Part shown: one piece after another, positions 41,587 to 51,883 of the stretch
How the letters are laid out: each line of letters starts with the position of its first letter
Numbering within the stretch: the stretch's first letter is position 1
From: Streptomyces sp. NBC_00572
GTDB lineage: Bacteria; Actinomycetota; Actinomycetes; Streptomycetales; Streptomycetaceae
Assembly (NCBI RefSeq): GCF_026341815.1
Contig: NZ_JAPENX010000001.1
Coordinates: 5,332,001-5,396,000, forward strand
DNA: 64,000 nt
Direction: 5' to 3'
Translations under genes and position numbers: made by a program
Notes under the pieces: model-generated
Database searches by the model: none
Told to the model about the DNA's origin: nothing
Seen by the model: only the letters and a program-made list of their open reading frames with translations

Positions 41587-43014
41587 TCAGGCGGCGCCCG
41601 AGGCCAGATCGTCGGCGGCGTTGTTCACCGGCTGCGGGGTGCCGGTCAGGTCGAGCACGAAGAGCGGGAGTCCGATCTCGGCGGCGCGCGAACGGGCCTC
41701 CGGGGTGTAGCCGGCGAGCGAGAAGAACACGCTCACGGAGGAGGTGCTCAGCCCGTTCAGCCACAGGCACTCGACGGCCCGCAGGCCGGTGGGCCGGGTG
41801 CTCGGGTCGACCTGTGCGACGAGCCCCGGCGCCCGCAGGTCCACCCCGGACGCGGGGCGCTCCTCGGGCTGGACGACGTCCCGGAACCCCAGCCAGCGCA
41901 GATACCCGGCCGCCGCGGCGACCGCGTCCCGCGCGGTCCGGATCGTCAGCGGCCGGAAGGCCCCGCGCACCGGAGCCGGGCGAGGCGCGGTGGGCGGCAG
42001 CGGTATGTGGGAGGGGTACCGCTCGGCGAACGTACGGGGCGCGCCCGGGCGGGGCGGGGTCGCCGGGCGACGGTGGGCGGCGGGCCTGGAACCGGGGCCT
42101 GGAGCGCTGGGCCCGTGCCCGGGAGTGCCAGGACCCTGGGCGCCGGGACTCGTACCCGCGGCGCCGGGGCCCGTCTCCGCGCCGCGCCCTGCGGTGGGGC
42201 CCGTACCGAACCACGCCGAGCCCGGTTCGACCGCCCGGGGATGTGCCGTACCGGTGGAGGTGTCCGCCCTGGGCGGCTGGGGTCCCCCCGCGGCGGCCGG
42301 TCCGGAGGGTGACGCCTGACCTGCGACGGAACTGCCGGTGGCGCCGGGGCCACCAGCGCTGCCGGTGCCGTCGGAGCCCGCGGCGCCGGCCTCACCTGCG
42401 ACGCCCCTGCTCGTACCGGCTCCGCCGCCGCTCGCGCCGGGCCCGCCCGTGCCGGGTCCGCTCCCGTCTGGCCCGCCCGCGTCCGTTTCCGTACCCCTGC
42501 CCGTAGGCGTCCAGGCGGCACCCGCTTCCGGCCACGGCCCGGTGCTTGCGCCGGAGCCGCCGGCCGGGCCGCCCGTCCCGGGGGCGCGGAACGCCGGGTC
42601 GCCGGGACGGCCGGGGCCGTCCGGTGCCGCGTCCCGGCTCGGCCGGCCGGTTGCCGGAGCCGTACCGAAGCGTTCCGGCCGGTCGGTCGAACCCCTGGTC
42701 CCGTCGGCTCCCGAGACCCCCGCGTCCACCGGTCCCACCGGCACCCGCAGGACCGTTCCGCAGGTGCAGCCCAGTTCCGGGTGGGGCCAGTCGTCCTCGC
42801 GGCCGCAGGCACCGCAGCGGACGGTGACCCATTCGTCCGTCCAGTTCCGGTGCGTGATGGGTTCCGCCGTCGCGCCCGCCGTGACCGGTGGCGCGACCGG
42901 GCTTCCGCACGCGCAGGGGAAGACGGGTGCCGCGTATGCCTGAGTGCGCAGGCATTCCGGGCAGCGCACCGGTACCGACTCGCCCACAACCAACCCCCTG
43001 TCGTTCCGTCCCAT
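41587..43014 (-). CDS. double zinc-ribbon protein with degenerate restriction-endonuclease-like C-terminus
   Basis: This 475-residue protein starts with two zinc ribbons: CPEC at residues 18-21 with CACG at 34-37, and CGAC with CTCG about 40 residues on. A glycine/alanine/proline/threonine linker of about 240 residues follows. The last 130 residues form a compact domain (ARDAVAAAAGYLRWLGFRDV, SGVDLRAPGLVAQVD, ECLWLNGL, SVSVFFSLAGYTPEA, IGLPLFVLDL). GVDLRAPGLVAQVD resembles the Mrr-type nuclease core (D...QxK), but the lysine is replaced by aspartate. It may bind rather than cut DNA. Function unknown. Confidence 0.7.
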   Translation of the reverse strand: MGRNDRGLVVGESVPVRCPECLRTQAYAAPVFPCACGSPVAPPVTAGATAEPITHRNWTDEWVTVRCGACGREDDWPHPELGCTCGTVLRVPVGPVDAGVSGADGTRGSTDRPERFGTAPATGRPSRDAAPDGPGRPGDPAFRAPGTGGPAGGSGASTGPWPEAGAAWTPTGRGTETDAGGPDGSGPGTGGPGASGGGAGTSRGVAGEAGAAGSDGTGSAGGPGATGSSVAGQASPSGPAAAGGPQPPRADTSTGTAHPRAVEPGSAWFGTGPTAGRGAETGPGAAGTSPGAQGPGTPGHGPSAPGPGSRPAAHRRPATPPRPGAPRTFAERYPSHIPLPPTAPRPAPVRGAFRPLTIRTARDAVAAAAGYLRWLGFRDVVQPEERPASGVDLRAPGLVAQVDPSTRPTGLRAVECLWLNGLSTSSVSVFFSLAGYTPEARSRAAEIGLPLFVLDLTGTPQPVNNAADDLASGAA

Positions 43015-43083
43015 CGTCCACCCATCGGACGCCTCGGGGGGAGGTGTTCGGCCACTTCCGTGATCCCGCCGCTCGGACTTCTC

Positions 43084-43151
43084 TTGACGGTTCTCCGGAG
43101 CCCGACCTACATTGCTTCCGTATAGCAGAACAGTATTTCCGCATTACGGAA
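43084..43151 (+). promoter_or_regulatory. gcl promoter with tandem AllR-like operators
   Basis: TTGACG (43084-43089) and TACATT (43108-43113) are separated by 18 bases. Just downstream lie TTCCGTATAGCAGAA (43116-43130) and TTCCGCATTACGGAA (43137-43151), 15-base inverted repeats set 21 bases apart, two helical turns. Their position after the -10 box is suited to repression. The motif resembles the IclR-family AllR operators described for streptomycete allantoin genes. Confidence 0.75.
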
Positions 43152-43220
43152 ACAAGCCGCCCCGGGGCCCCGAGCCGACCGGTGGGCTTGGATCCGCCCG
43201 GCCGAAGCAGGAGCACTCCC

Positions 43221-45008
<1,788 letters not shown>

Positions 45009-45032
45009 TCGCCCCCCTCGTCAGAGGGACCG

Positions 45033-45066
45033 ACCCCCGCCCCGAGGAGCACCGGGGCGGGGGTCT
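45033..45066. terminator. 13-bp terminator hairpin after gcl
   Basis: GACCCCCGCCCCG (45033-45045) and CGGGGCGGGGGTC (45054-45066) pair perfectly around an eight-base loop. It lies 24 bases past the gcl stop and ten before the end of the convergent ArsR gene, so it probably serves both. Confidence 0.85.
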
Positions 45067-45075
45067 CCCGCGTGC

Positions 45076-46047
45076 TCAGCGCTGCGCCCGTACGAGCACC
45101 GCGCCCGCCTCCGTCCACTCGTACAGCACCGACCGGCCCGCCCGGCCCCGCCGCACGAGCCCGGCGTCGAGCAGCACCTTCAGATGTCGTCCCACCGAAC
45201 CGAGCCCCTGCCCGGTGAGCGCCACCAACTGACTGGTGGACTTGGGCGATTCGAGGCGTACGAGGACTCCGGCACGCGCCGTGCCGAGCAAGGCCCCGAG
45301 CGCCTCGGGCGCCGCCGGGCCCGGCGCACCCGTCAGGGCGCCGGAGCACGGGTACACGATCGCGGAGCGTTCCGAGCCCTCCCAGGACACCCAGCCCTTG
45401 GCCGGCGTCACCGGGACGAAGAACAGCCGGCCGCCGGCGATCCATCTCGGCGGATACGCGCGGGGGTTGACCTGTAGCCGTCCGTCGCCCAGCCAGCGCA
45501 TCTTCCCCGGGCACAGCTCGTCGAGCGTCGCCGCCAAGCCGTCCCGGGCCAACCGCGCGGTCCGCGCCACCACATCGGCCTCCAGGATCCGGCGGCGGCG
45601 CGGCCAGTCGGCCAACACCGTCTCCCGCCACACCCACTCCAGGACGCCCGCCATCCGGTGCGGAAGATCCCCCGCCGACCGGAGCGGCTCCGGGACGGGA
45701 CCGCCGACCGCGACCTCCAACTGGGGTACGGCATCAGCCGGTTCGACCTCCCGGACCGCCACGACCTCCTCCTCGAAGGACCGCTCGCGCTCGCCCGTGG
45801 GCGTCGGCGTCAGGAAGTCGGCGTTCCAGGTGGGCCCGATGGCCGCCCGTACGAGCAGCCCGTCGAGCGGTTCGGCGGCGAGGCGTTCGCGGTATGCGGG
45901 AAGGTGCGTGGCCAGCCAGGCGTGCTCGCCCGGGTGGGCGCCGACGGCCGCGTGCAGGATCTTCAGGGCCGCGGTCGCCTCGGCGAGCGGCGAGACGAGG
46001 AACCTGCTCCCGGCCAGCGAGTCCGTGCCGATCTGCCACCAGCCCAT
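45076..46047 (-). CDS. ArsR-type regulator with an N-terminal DUF5937-like domain
   Basis: The 323-residue protein has a large helical N-terminal domain (SPLAEATAALKILHAAVGAH, HAWLATHLPAYRERL) and a C-terminal ArsR winged helix (ESPKSTSQLVALTGQGLGSV, GRHLKVLLDAGLVRRGRAG, SVLYEWTEAG). This two-part layout is common in streptomycetes next to MFS exporters. It lacks the CxC metal site of arsenic sensors. It is divergent from an MFS gene with a perfect palindrome between, implying control of that exporter. Confidence 0.85.
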   Translation of the reverse strand: MGWWQIGTDSLAGSRFLVSPLAEATAALKILHAAVGAHPGEHAWLATHLPAYRERLAAEPLDGLLVRAAIGPTWNADFLTPTPTGERERSFEEEVVAVREVEPADAVPQLEVAVGGPVPEPLRSAGDLPHRMAGVLEWVWRETVLADWPRRRRILEADVVARTARLARDGLAATLDELCPGKMRWLGDGRLQVNPRAYPPRWIAGGRLFFVPVTPAKGWVSWEGSERSAIVYPCSGALTGAPGPAAPEALGALLGTARAGVLVRLESPKSTSQLVALTGQGLGSVGRHLKVLLDAGLVRRGRAGRSVLYEWTEAGAVLVRAQR

Positions 46048-46065
46048 GGCGCGCACCCCTCTGCC

Positions 46066-46085
46066 GTTTCGCGTCTCCGCGAAAC
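46066..46085. promoter_or_regulatory. GTTTCGCG-N4-CGCGAAAC operator in the arsR/MFS gap
   Basis: A perfect inverted repeat with eight-base arms at 46066-46073 and 46078-46085 lies in the 75-base gap between the divergent arsR and MFS starts. It is the obvious binding site for the ArsR-type protein. Confidence 0.75.
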
Positions 46086-46122
46086 AGTACCGAGGCGGCC
46101 GGGTCGCCCCGAGACTCCCGGC

Positions 46123-47349
46123 ATGTCCCGCTACCGCGACCTCTTCCGTACCCCCGAGTTCACCCCGCTCTTCCTCACCGGCGCCGCCCACACCGCCGCC
46201 CAGACGGTCGTCGGCCTCGGGCTCGCCACGCTCGTGTTCCGCGCGACCGGTTCCCCCCTCCTCTCCGCCCTCGCGCTCTTCGGGCCCTCCCTCGCCCAGC
46301 TCGTCGGCGCGACCACCCTGCTCTCGGCCGCCGACCGGCTGCCGCCGCGCGCCGCGATCTCCGGGATCGCACTCTTCTTCGCCCTGGGCACCGCCGTCCT
46401 GGCGGTCCCCGGGCTGCCGACCTGGGCGGTCTTCGCGATCCTCCTCGCCGAGGGCCTCGCGGCCTCGCTCGGCGGCGGCGTGCGCCACGGGCTCCTGAAC
46501 GAGATCCTCGCCCGCCAGGACTTCCTCCTCGGCCGCTCGGTGACGAACATGGCCGTCGGCGCCTGCCAGATCGGCGGCTTCGCGACCGGCGGCGTGCTGA
46601 TCGCCCTGCTCTCGCCGCGCGGCACGGTCCTGGTGGGCGCGGGGCTCTACCTCGCCGCCGCGTTCCTGGCCCGCCTCGGCCTCGGGGAGCGTCCGCCGCG
46701 TGCCGCCGGCCGGGCCTCGGTCGGCGAGACCTGGCGCACCAACCGCCGGCTGCTGTCCTCGCCCGCGCGCCGCCGCTGCTATCTCGCCCTGTGGGTGCCC
46801 AACGGCCTGATCGTGGGCTGCGAGTCGCTCTTCGTGCCGTACGACCCCGAGCGCGCCGGGCTGCTGTTCGCCTGCGCCGCGCTCGGGATGCTGGCCGGGG
46901 ACACGGTCGTGGGCCGCTTCGTGCCGTCGCGGGTGCGCGGCCGGATCCGCTTCCCGCTCCAGGCGCTGCTCGCGGCCCCGTTCCTGGTGTTCGCCCTGGA
47001 CCCCGCGCTGCCGCTCGCCCTGCTCGCGGTGACGCTCTCGGCGACCGGGTACGCGGCGAGCCTCCTGCACCAGGAGCGGCTGATGACCCTGGTGCCGGAG
47101 GAGCTGAGCGGTCACGCCCTCGGCCTTCACACCTCGGGGATGCTCGCGCTCCAGGGGGTGAGCGCGGCGCTGGCGGGCACTCTCGCCCAGTACACGTCAC
47201 CGCGCACGGCGATGGTGCTCCTCGCCCTCGCCTCGCTCGCCGTGACGGTCCTGCTCGCACGGGCCGAGGGGAGGGGGCGGGGACCTACCGAGGCGTCGTC
47301 GACCGGAGCACGACCGTCTCCTCACACGGTCCGTCGGCGAACAGCTTGA
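46123..47349 (+). CDS. major facilitator superfamily transporter
   Basis: The 408-residue protein begins YRDLFRTPEFTPLFLTGAAH, characteristic of the small MFS_1 efflux proteins that accompany ArsR regulators, and has about ten to twelve membrane segments (ALALFGPSLAQLVGATTLL, LLEGLAAS-like and FALDPALPLALLAVTLS). ATG 46123 is used. The C-terminal 20 residues are hydrophilic, and the 3-prime end overlaps the convergent HNH gene by 65 bases. It is probably a drug or metabolite exporter controlled by the neighbouring ArsR protein. Confidence 0.85.
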   Translation: MSRYRDLFRTPEFTPLFLTGAAHTAAQTVVGLGLATLVFRATGSPLLSALALFGPSLAQLVGATTLLSAADRLPPRAAISGIALFFALGTAVLAVPGLPTWAVFAILLAEGLAASLGGGVRHGLLNEILARQDFLLGRSVTNMAVGACQIGGFATGGVLIALLSPRGTVLVGAGLYLAAAFLARLGLGERPPRAAGRASVGETWRTNRRLLSSPARRRCYLALWVPNGLIVGCESLFVPYDPERAGLLFACAALGMLAGDTVVGRFVPSRVRGRIRFPLQALLAAPFLVFALDPALPLALLAVTLSATGYAASLLHQERLMTLVPEELSGHALGLHTSGMLALQGVSAALAGTLAQYTSPRTAMVLLALASLAVTVLLARAEGRGRGPTEASSTGARPSPHTVRRRTA

Positions 47350-47950
47350 GCGCCTCCACCTCGTCCTTGTCGGCCGACAGCCCCCAGCGCAGCTTGGTGG
47401 ACACCCACTCGCCGACGTAACGGCAGTACCGCGCGGCGTCCGAGGGCACCCAGTCGGCCGGGTCCCGCCCCGCCTTGTCCCGCTGACTGCGGGCGGTGAC
47501 GGCCACGAGGGTCGCGGCGGCGCCCTGGTCGTTGGCGAAGCGCTCGCGCCGGGCCGCGGTCCAGCCGGAGGCGCCCGATTCCCAGGCCTCGGCGAGCGGG
47601 ACGAGGTGGTCGACGCGGAGGGCGGCCGGGTCGGAGACGTTCTGGCCGTCGTAGTACGAGGTCCAGCGGCCTCCGGTCAGCTTGCACCCGGTACCGGCCG
47701 CGGGCGCGTCGACGGCCTCGGCGAGCAGGACCTCGGAGCGGGTGTCGCAGCCGTCCGTCGCGTCGAGGCCGGCGTTCCAGTGGGGGAACGCGCTCACCTG
47801 GAAGCCGTCCGGGTCCTCGGTCGCCTCGGCCAGCTCGGCGAGTGCGTCGGGCAGGAGGACGACGTTCGCGGAGAGGGCGGGGGAGGGGACGGCGAGCGGG
47901 GACAGGATCAGGGCGAGCGGGGCGAGCCCGCGCATCAGGTTCTTGATCAT
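47285..47950 (-). CDS. secreted HNH endonuclease-family protein
   Basis: The 221-residue protein starts with a signal peptide (MIKNLMRGLAPLALILSPLA, cleavage after ALSA near residue 27). The mature part has GCDTRSEVLLAEAVD, GRWTSYYDGQNV, ALRVDHLVPLAEAWESGAS, ERFANDQ and SQRDKAGRDPADWVP. The DH and N...K residues are those of the HNH/DUF1524-type nucleases secreted by many streptomycetes, probably for extracellular nucleic acid breakdown. ATG 47950. Its last codons overlap the convergent MFS gene, which is unusual but short. Confidence 0.9.
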   Translation of the reverse strand: MIKNLMRGLAPLALILSPLAVPSPALSANVVLLPDALAELAEATEDPDGFQVSAFPHWNAGLDATDGCDTRSEVLLAEAVDAPAAGTGCKLTGGRWTSYYDGQNVSDPAALRVDHLVPLAEAWESGASGWTAARRERFANDQGAAATLVAVTARSQRDKAGRDPADWVPSDAARYCRYVGEWVSTKLRWGLSADKDEVEALKLFADGPCEETVVLRSTTPR

Positions 47951-48430
47951 GTACGAGTGGATAGTGCCGGTGCGATGACCCAGAAGGCCCGAATCGCGGG
48001 GCGCTCCTCCGAGCGGGTGCGGATCTTCACCGCAGAAACGATGCGCTGGGAGTCGTACGACGAGTGAACGGCGTACACGAAGAAGAGCGCGGAACCAGGG
48101 ACCGTAAACCTGGTTCCGCGCTCTCCTGCTTGTGACCGCCCGACGGCACGAGGCTGGCGCGACAGGACGTTCGCGCCGCCGGGCGGAGTCTGGGGGATTC
48201 GCTCGGGAGGGGGCGTTGGGACCGCGGCGGCGCCGACGGGCGGCCGGTGGTCCCCTTCCTTCAGGTCAAGAAGGGGGCCGGCGCCCTTACCACCGCACTG
48301 GCTCGGCGCCGCCGCGGTCCTCACGCTTGTCCGGATCACCGGCCACCCCTCATCCGGGTCGGCGATCCGGACCACGTACGACACTGACCTCCCGTCAGAT
48401 GCCGTACGCAGTCTGGGTGGTGCCGGTCGG
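47951..48430. other. 480-base stretch without a recognised gene
   Basis: Between the HNH start and the catalase stop no frame shows known homology. A minus-strand frame of 145 codons (47947-48384, beginning MSYVVRIADPDEGW) exists but its composition is not convincing, and it runs through a terminator-like hairpin. The stretch therefore probably holds the HNH promoter, the hairpin at 48084-48124 and the tail of the catalase transcript. Confidence 0.45.
48084..48124. terminator. 16-bp hairpin between the HNH and catalase genes
   Basis: The arms 48084-48099 (beginning AGAGCGCGGAACCAGG) and 48109-48124 are exact inverse complements around a nine-base loop. It lies about 300 bases beyond the catalase stop, so it may terminate catalase read-through or a small transcript in this gap. 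Confidence 0.7.
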
Positions 48431-49885
48431 TCAGTCGCGCAGGGCGTTGACCGCCTCGGCCACGCGCCTGCCGTACTCCGCGTCGGCGGCGGCGAAGTGC
48501 GCGAGGTTCTTGTCGATGACGTCCTCGCGGGACACCTGGGACAGACCGCCGGCGATGTTGGCGATCAGACGGCCCTTCTCGTCCTCGGACATCAGGCGGT
48601 AGAGCTCACCGGCCTGGAAGAAGTCGTCGTCCTTGGTGTGCTGCGGCGCCTCGTGGGTGCCGGTCCAGCCGTGGATCGCGAGCGGGGCGGAGAGCGCCGC
48701 GTCGGTCTGGGCCGGGCCCTGGTACGAGTTGGGCTCGTAGTTCTTGTCGTGGCGGGAGCCCTGGCGGGTGGCCATGGCGCCGTCGCGGCCGTAGTTCTCG
48801 GCCACGGTCGCCTTGGGGGCGTTCACCGCGAGCTGGGTGTGGTTGACGCCGAGGCGGTAGCGGTGGGCGTCGGCGTAGGCGAAGAGGCGGCCCTGGAGCA
48901 TCTTGTCCGGCGAGGGACCGATGCCCGGGACGAAGTTGTTCGGGGAGAACGCGGCCTGCTCGACCTCGGCGAAGACGTTGTCCGGGTTGCGGTCGAGGAC
49001 CAGACGGCCCACGCGCTGCAGCGGGTAGTCGCTGTGCGGCCACACCTTGGTGAGGTCGAAGGGGTTGAAGCGGTAGTCCGCGGCCTCGGCGGCCGGCATC
49101 ACCTGGACGTACAGGGTCCACGAGGGGTTCACACCGCGCTCGATGGCCTGGAGCAGGTCGGTCTGGTGCGAGTTCGCGTCCTTGCCGACGAGCTCGGCGG
49201 CCTGGTCGGCGGAGAGGCTGCGGATGCCCTGGTTCGTCTTGAAGTGGTACTTGACGAAGAAGGCCTCGCCCGCCTCGTTGGTCCACTGGTAGGTGTGGGA
49301 GCCGTAGCCGTTCATGTGACGGTACGAGGCCGGGATGCCGCGGTCGCCCATGAGCCAGGTGATCTGGTGGGTGGCCTCGGGGGCGTGCGCCCAGAAGTCC
49401 CAGACGTTGTCCGCCTCCTGCTTGCCCGTGAAGGGGTCGCGCTTCTGGGAGTGGATGAAGTCGGGGAACTTGATCGGGTCCTTGATGAAGAACACCGGGG
49501 TGTTGTTGCCGACGAGGTCGTAGTTGCCCTCTTCGGTGTAGAACTTCAGCGCGAAGCCGCGCGGGTCGCGGACCGCGTCCGCGCCACCGAGCGAGTCGGC
49601 CACGGTGGAGAAGCGGATGAACGTCTCGGTCCGCTTGCCGACCTCGCCGAGGAAGTTCGCCTTGGTGAACCCGGTGACGTCGTCGGTCACCTCGAAGAAG
49701 CCGTACGCGCCGGAACCGCGGGCGTGGACCACGCGCTCCGGGATCCGCTCACGGTTGAAGCGCGCGAGCTTCTCCAGCAGGTGCTGGTCCTGGAGGAGGA
49801 GAGGGCCACCGACGCCGGCGGTGGCGGAGTTCTGGTTGTCGGCGACGGGGGCGCCGGACTCGGTCGTAAGCACGCGCTTCGACAT
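48431..49885 (-). CDS. katA: heme catalase, small-subunit clade
   Basis: This 484-residue monofunctional catalase shows the active-site region FNRERIPERVVHARGSGAYG with the distal histidine, GNNTPVFFIKDPIKFPDFIH with the conserved asparagine, and GRLFAYADAHRYRLGVNHTQ with the heme tyrosine. It decomposes hydrogen peroxide. ATG 49885 has GGAAGG before it. Lying between gcl and glxR in a purine/glyoxylate region, it most likely removes the peroxide made by uricase. Its promoter shares a palindrome with the uraD-uraH-uricase promoter. Confidence 0.95.
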   Translation of the reverse strand: MSKRVLTTESGAPVADNQNSATAGVGGPLLLQDQHLLEKLARFNRERIPERVVHARGSGAYGFFEVTDDVTGFTKANFLGEVGKRTETFIRFSTVADSLGGADAVRDPRGFALKFYTEEGNYDLVGNNTPVFFIKDPIKFPDFIHSQKRDPFTGKQEADNVWDFWAHAPEATHQITWLMGDRGIPASYRHMNGYGSHTYQWTNEAGEAFFVKYHFKTNQGIRSLSADQAAELVGKDANSHQTDLLQAIERGVNPSWTLYVQVMPAAEAADYRFNPFDLTKVWPHSDYPLQRVGRLVLDRNPDNVFAEVEQAAFSPNNFVPGIGPSPDKMLQGRLFAYADAHRYRLGVNHTQLAVNAPKATVAENYGRDGAMATRQGSRHDKNYEPNSYQGPAQTDAALSAPLAIHGWTGTHEAPQHTKDDDFFQAGELYRLMSEDEKGRLIANIAGGLSQVSREDVIDKNLAHFAAADAEYGRRVAEAVNALRD

Positions 49886-49924
49886 CGTGACCTTCCGTAC
49901 GGGAGCTCTGCTGACGGTCCGAGG

Positions 49925-49965
49925 AGCGTAAATTCGGCTCGAACGTGACGTCAACAGTTTGTTGA
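49925..49965 (-). promoter_or_regulatory. catalase promoter with TCAACA-N3-TGTTGA operator
   Basis: On the minus strand a -35 TTGACG (plus 49949-49954) and -10 TACGCT (49925-49930) are 18 bases apart. The perfect inverted repeat TCAACAGTTTGTTGA (49951-49965) overlaps the -35 box. The same repeat with the same overlap occurs at 52737-52751 before uraD. Confidence 0.75.
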
Positions 49966-49980
49966 AAGGGAAGTGTGGTG

Positions 49981-50042
49981 TTCCGGTCGGCGACGGCGCC
50001 TGGGCGCGACAGGACAGTTGTCAGCGCCGCCACCGACCGGAA
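49981..50042. terminator. imperfect 19-bp hairpin after glxR
   Basis: TTCCGGTCGGCGACGGCGC (49981-49999) pairs with 50024-50042 except for two mismatches, around a 24-base loop. It lies about 30 bases past the glxR stop and just before the catalase promoter, so it likely ends the hyi-glxR transcript. Confidence 0.7.
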
Positions 50043-50073
50043 ATCTGGGGCCCCCGCTCACGGGGGCGCTGGA

Positions 50074-50964
50074 TCAGACCTGCTGGCCGGAGAGACGCTC
50101 GACGGCGCGCAGCAGGGCCGAGTGGTCCAGGCCGCCGTCACCCTGGGCGCGCAGCGAGGCCACGAGCTGGGCGACGACCGCGCCGACCGGGAGGGCCGCA
50201 CCGACGTTGCGGGCGGCGTCGGTGACGATGCCCATGTCCTTGTGGTGCAGGTCGATCCGGAAGCCGGGCTTGAAGTCCCGGTTCAGGAAGTTGTCCTTCT
50301 TGCGGGTCAGCACGGTCGAGCCGGCCAGACCGCCGTTGAGGACGTCGAGGGCGGCCTGGAGGTCCACGCCGGACTTCTCCAGGAAGACCACGGCCTCGGC
50401 GCAGGCCTGGATGTTGACCGCGACGATCAGCTGGTTGGCGGCCTTCACCGTCTGGCCGGAGCCGTGCGGGCCGCACAGGACGATGGTCTTGCCGAGGGCC
50501 TGGAGGACGGGGAGCGCCTCGTCGAAGTCGGCCTTCTCGCCACCGACCATGATCGAGAGCACGGCCTCGATGGCGCCGGCCTCGCCGCCGGAGACGGGCG
50601 CGTCGATGACGCGGATGCCCTTCTCCTTGGCGCTCGATGCCAGGTCGACCGAGGTCTGCGGGGTGATCGACGACATGTCGACGATCAGCGCGCCCTTCTT
50701 GGCGTTCTCCAGGATGCCCGCGGGGCCGTAGGAGATGGCCTCGACCTGCGGGGAGGCGGGCACCATCGTGACGATGACGTCGGCGTCCTTGACGGCCTCC
50801 GCGATCGACGCGGCGGAGGTGCCGCCGGCCGCCGTGAGGCGGTCCAGCTTGTCCTGCTCCAGGGTGAAGCCGGTGACCGAGTAGCCGGCCTTGATCAGGT
50901 TCTCGGACATGGGGGAGCCCATGATGCCGAGACCGATCCAAGCGATCTTGGGGAGGTTGCTCAT
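50074..50964 (-). CDS. glxR: 2-hydroxy-3-oxopropionate (tartronate semialdehyde) reductase
   Basis: This 296-residue beta-hydroxyacid dehydrogenase has the Rossmann motif IAWIGLGIMGSPMSENLIKA, the substrate-binding APVSGGEAGAIEAVLSIMVG and the catalytic lysine in GQTVKAANQLIVAVNIQACA. It reduces tartronate semialdehyde, made by Gcl, to D-glycerate. ATG 50964. It follows hyi by 52 bases in the same direction and is very likely in one operon with it, under the two AllR-like sites upstream of hyi. Confidence 0.95.
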   Translation of the reverse strand: MSNLPKIAWIGLGIMGSPMSENLIKAGYSVTGFTLEQDKLDRLTAAGGTSAASIAEAVKDADVIVTMVPASPQVEAISYGPAGILENAKKGALIVDMSSITPQTSVDLASSAKEKGIRVIDAPVSGGEAGAIEAVLSIMVGGEKADFDEALPVLQALGKTIVLCGPHGSGQTVKAANQLIVAVNIQACAEAVVFLEKSGVDLQAALDVLNGGLAGSTVLTRKKDNFLNRDFKPGFRIDLHHKDMGIVTDAARNVGAALPVGAVVAQLVASLRAQGDGGLDHSALLRAVERLSGQQV

Positions 50965-51016
50965 GAGGGTGCCTCTCGAAAACTGGTGGTACGGGGGAGG
51001 GTCGCGGGGCGGCCGG

Positions 51017-51868
51017 TCAGCTGGCGGGGCGGGCCTCGGCCGGGAGCCACTCGAAGGACGCGGCGGCGTCGGCTGCCTTGTACTCCAGGCCGATCCAGCC
51101 CTCGTAGCCGGCCTTCTTCAGCTCGCCGAGGAGCTGCTCCAGGGGCAGGTCGCCGGTGCCCGGCGCGCCGCGGCCCGGGTTGTCGGCGATCTGGACGTGG
51201 CCGGTCTTCGCCGCGTACTCGGCGATGACCTGGCTGACGTTCTCGCCGTTCATCGACAGGTGGTAGATGTCGAGGAGGAACTTGGCGTTGCCGAGTCCGG
51301 TCGCCGCGTTGACCTTGTCGATCACCTCGATGGCGGAGGGGGCGCTCACCAGCGGGTAGAGCGGCGACTCCGGCTTGTTGAGGGTCTCGACGAGGAGGAT
51401 CGCGCCGATCCGGTCGGCCGCGCGGGCGGCCAGGACCAGGTTCTCCAGGGCGAGGGCGTCCTGGATCTGCGGGTCGACGCCCTCGACGCGGTTGCCGTAG
51501 AGCGCGTTGAGCGCCTTGCAGCCGACCGAGGCGGCGAAGTCGGCCGCCACCTCGATGTTGGCGCGGAAGCGGTCCGACTCGTCCCCGGGTACGGAGAGGG
51601 CTCCGCGGTCCGGGCCGGGGAGCTGCCCGGCGTAGAAGTTCAGGCCCACCAGCTGGGTGCCGGCGTCCTCAAGAGCCTTCTTGAGGGCGTCGAGCTCGCT
51701 CTGCTCGGGGGTGGCGGTGTCGATCCAGGGCCACCACAGCTCGACCGCGGTGAAGCCCGCCGCGGCGGCGGCCGCGGGGCGCTCCAGGAGCGGGAGTTCC
51801 GTGAAGAGGATCGACAGGTTCACATCGAAGCGCTGGTCCGTGCCTGCGCCTACTGAGAAGCGGGCCAT
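51017..51868 (-). CDS. hyi: hydroxypyruvate isomerase
   Basis: The 283-residue TIM-barrel protein of the xylose-isomerase-like superfamily has FDVNLSILFTELPLLERPAA, GFTAVELWWPW, LNFYAGQLPGPDRGALSVPG, LLVETLNKPESPLYPLVSAP with a metal-binding glutamate and GWIGLEYKAADAAASFEWL with the second. It interconverts hydroxypyruvate and tartronate semialdehyde in the glyoxylate carboligase route. ATG 51868 follows GGAGCG; the first operator lies only 16 bases upstream. It heads the hyi-glxR operon. Confidence 0.95.
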   Translation of the reverse strand: MARFSVGAGTDQRFDVNLSILFTELPLLERPAAAAAAGFTAVELWWPWIDTATPEQSELDALKKALEDAGTQLVGLNFYAGQLPGPDRGALSVPGDESDRFRANIEVAADFAASVGCKALNALYGNRVEGVDPQIQDALALENLVLAARAADRIGAILLVETLNKPESPLYPLVSAPSAIEVIDKVNAATGLGNAKFLLDIYHLSMNGENVSQVIAEYAAKTGHVQIADNPGRGAPGTGDLPLEQLLGELKKAGYEGWIGLEYKAADAAASFEWLPAEARPAS

Positions 51869-51883
51869 GAGGGGCGGCGCTCC

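Noticed and set aside
47947..48384. A 145-codon minus-strand gene between the HNH and catalase genes
   Set aside because: No homology, arginine/proline-rich shadow composition, overlaps the HNH start and spans a strong hairpin.
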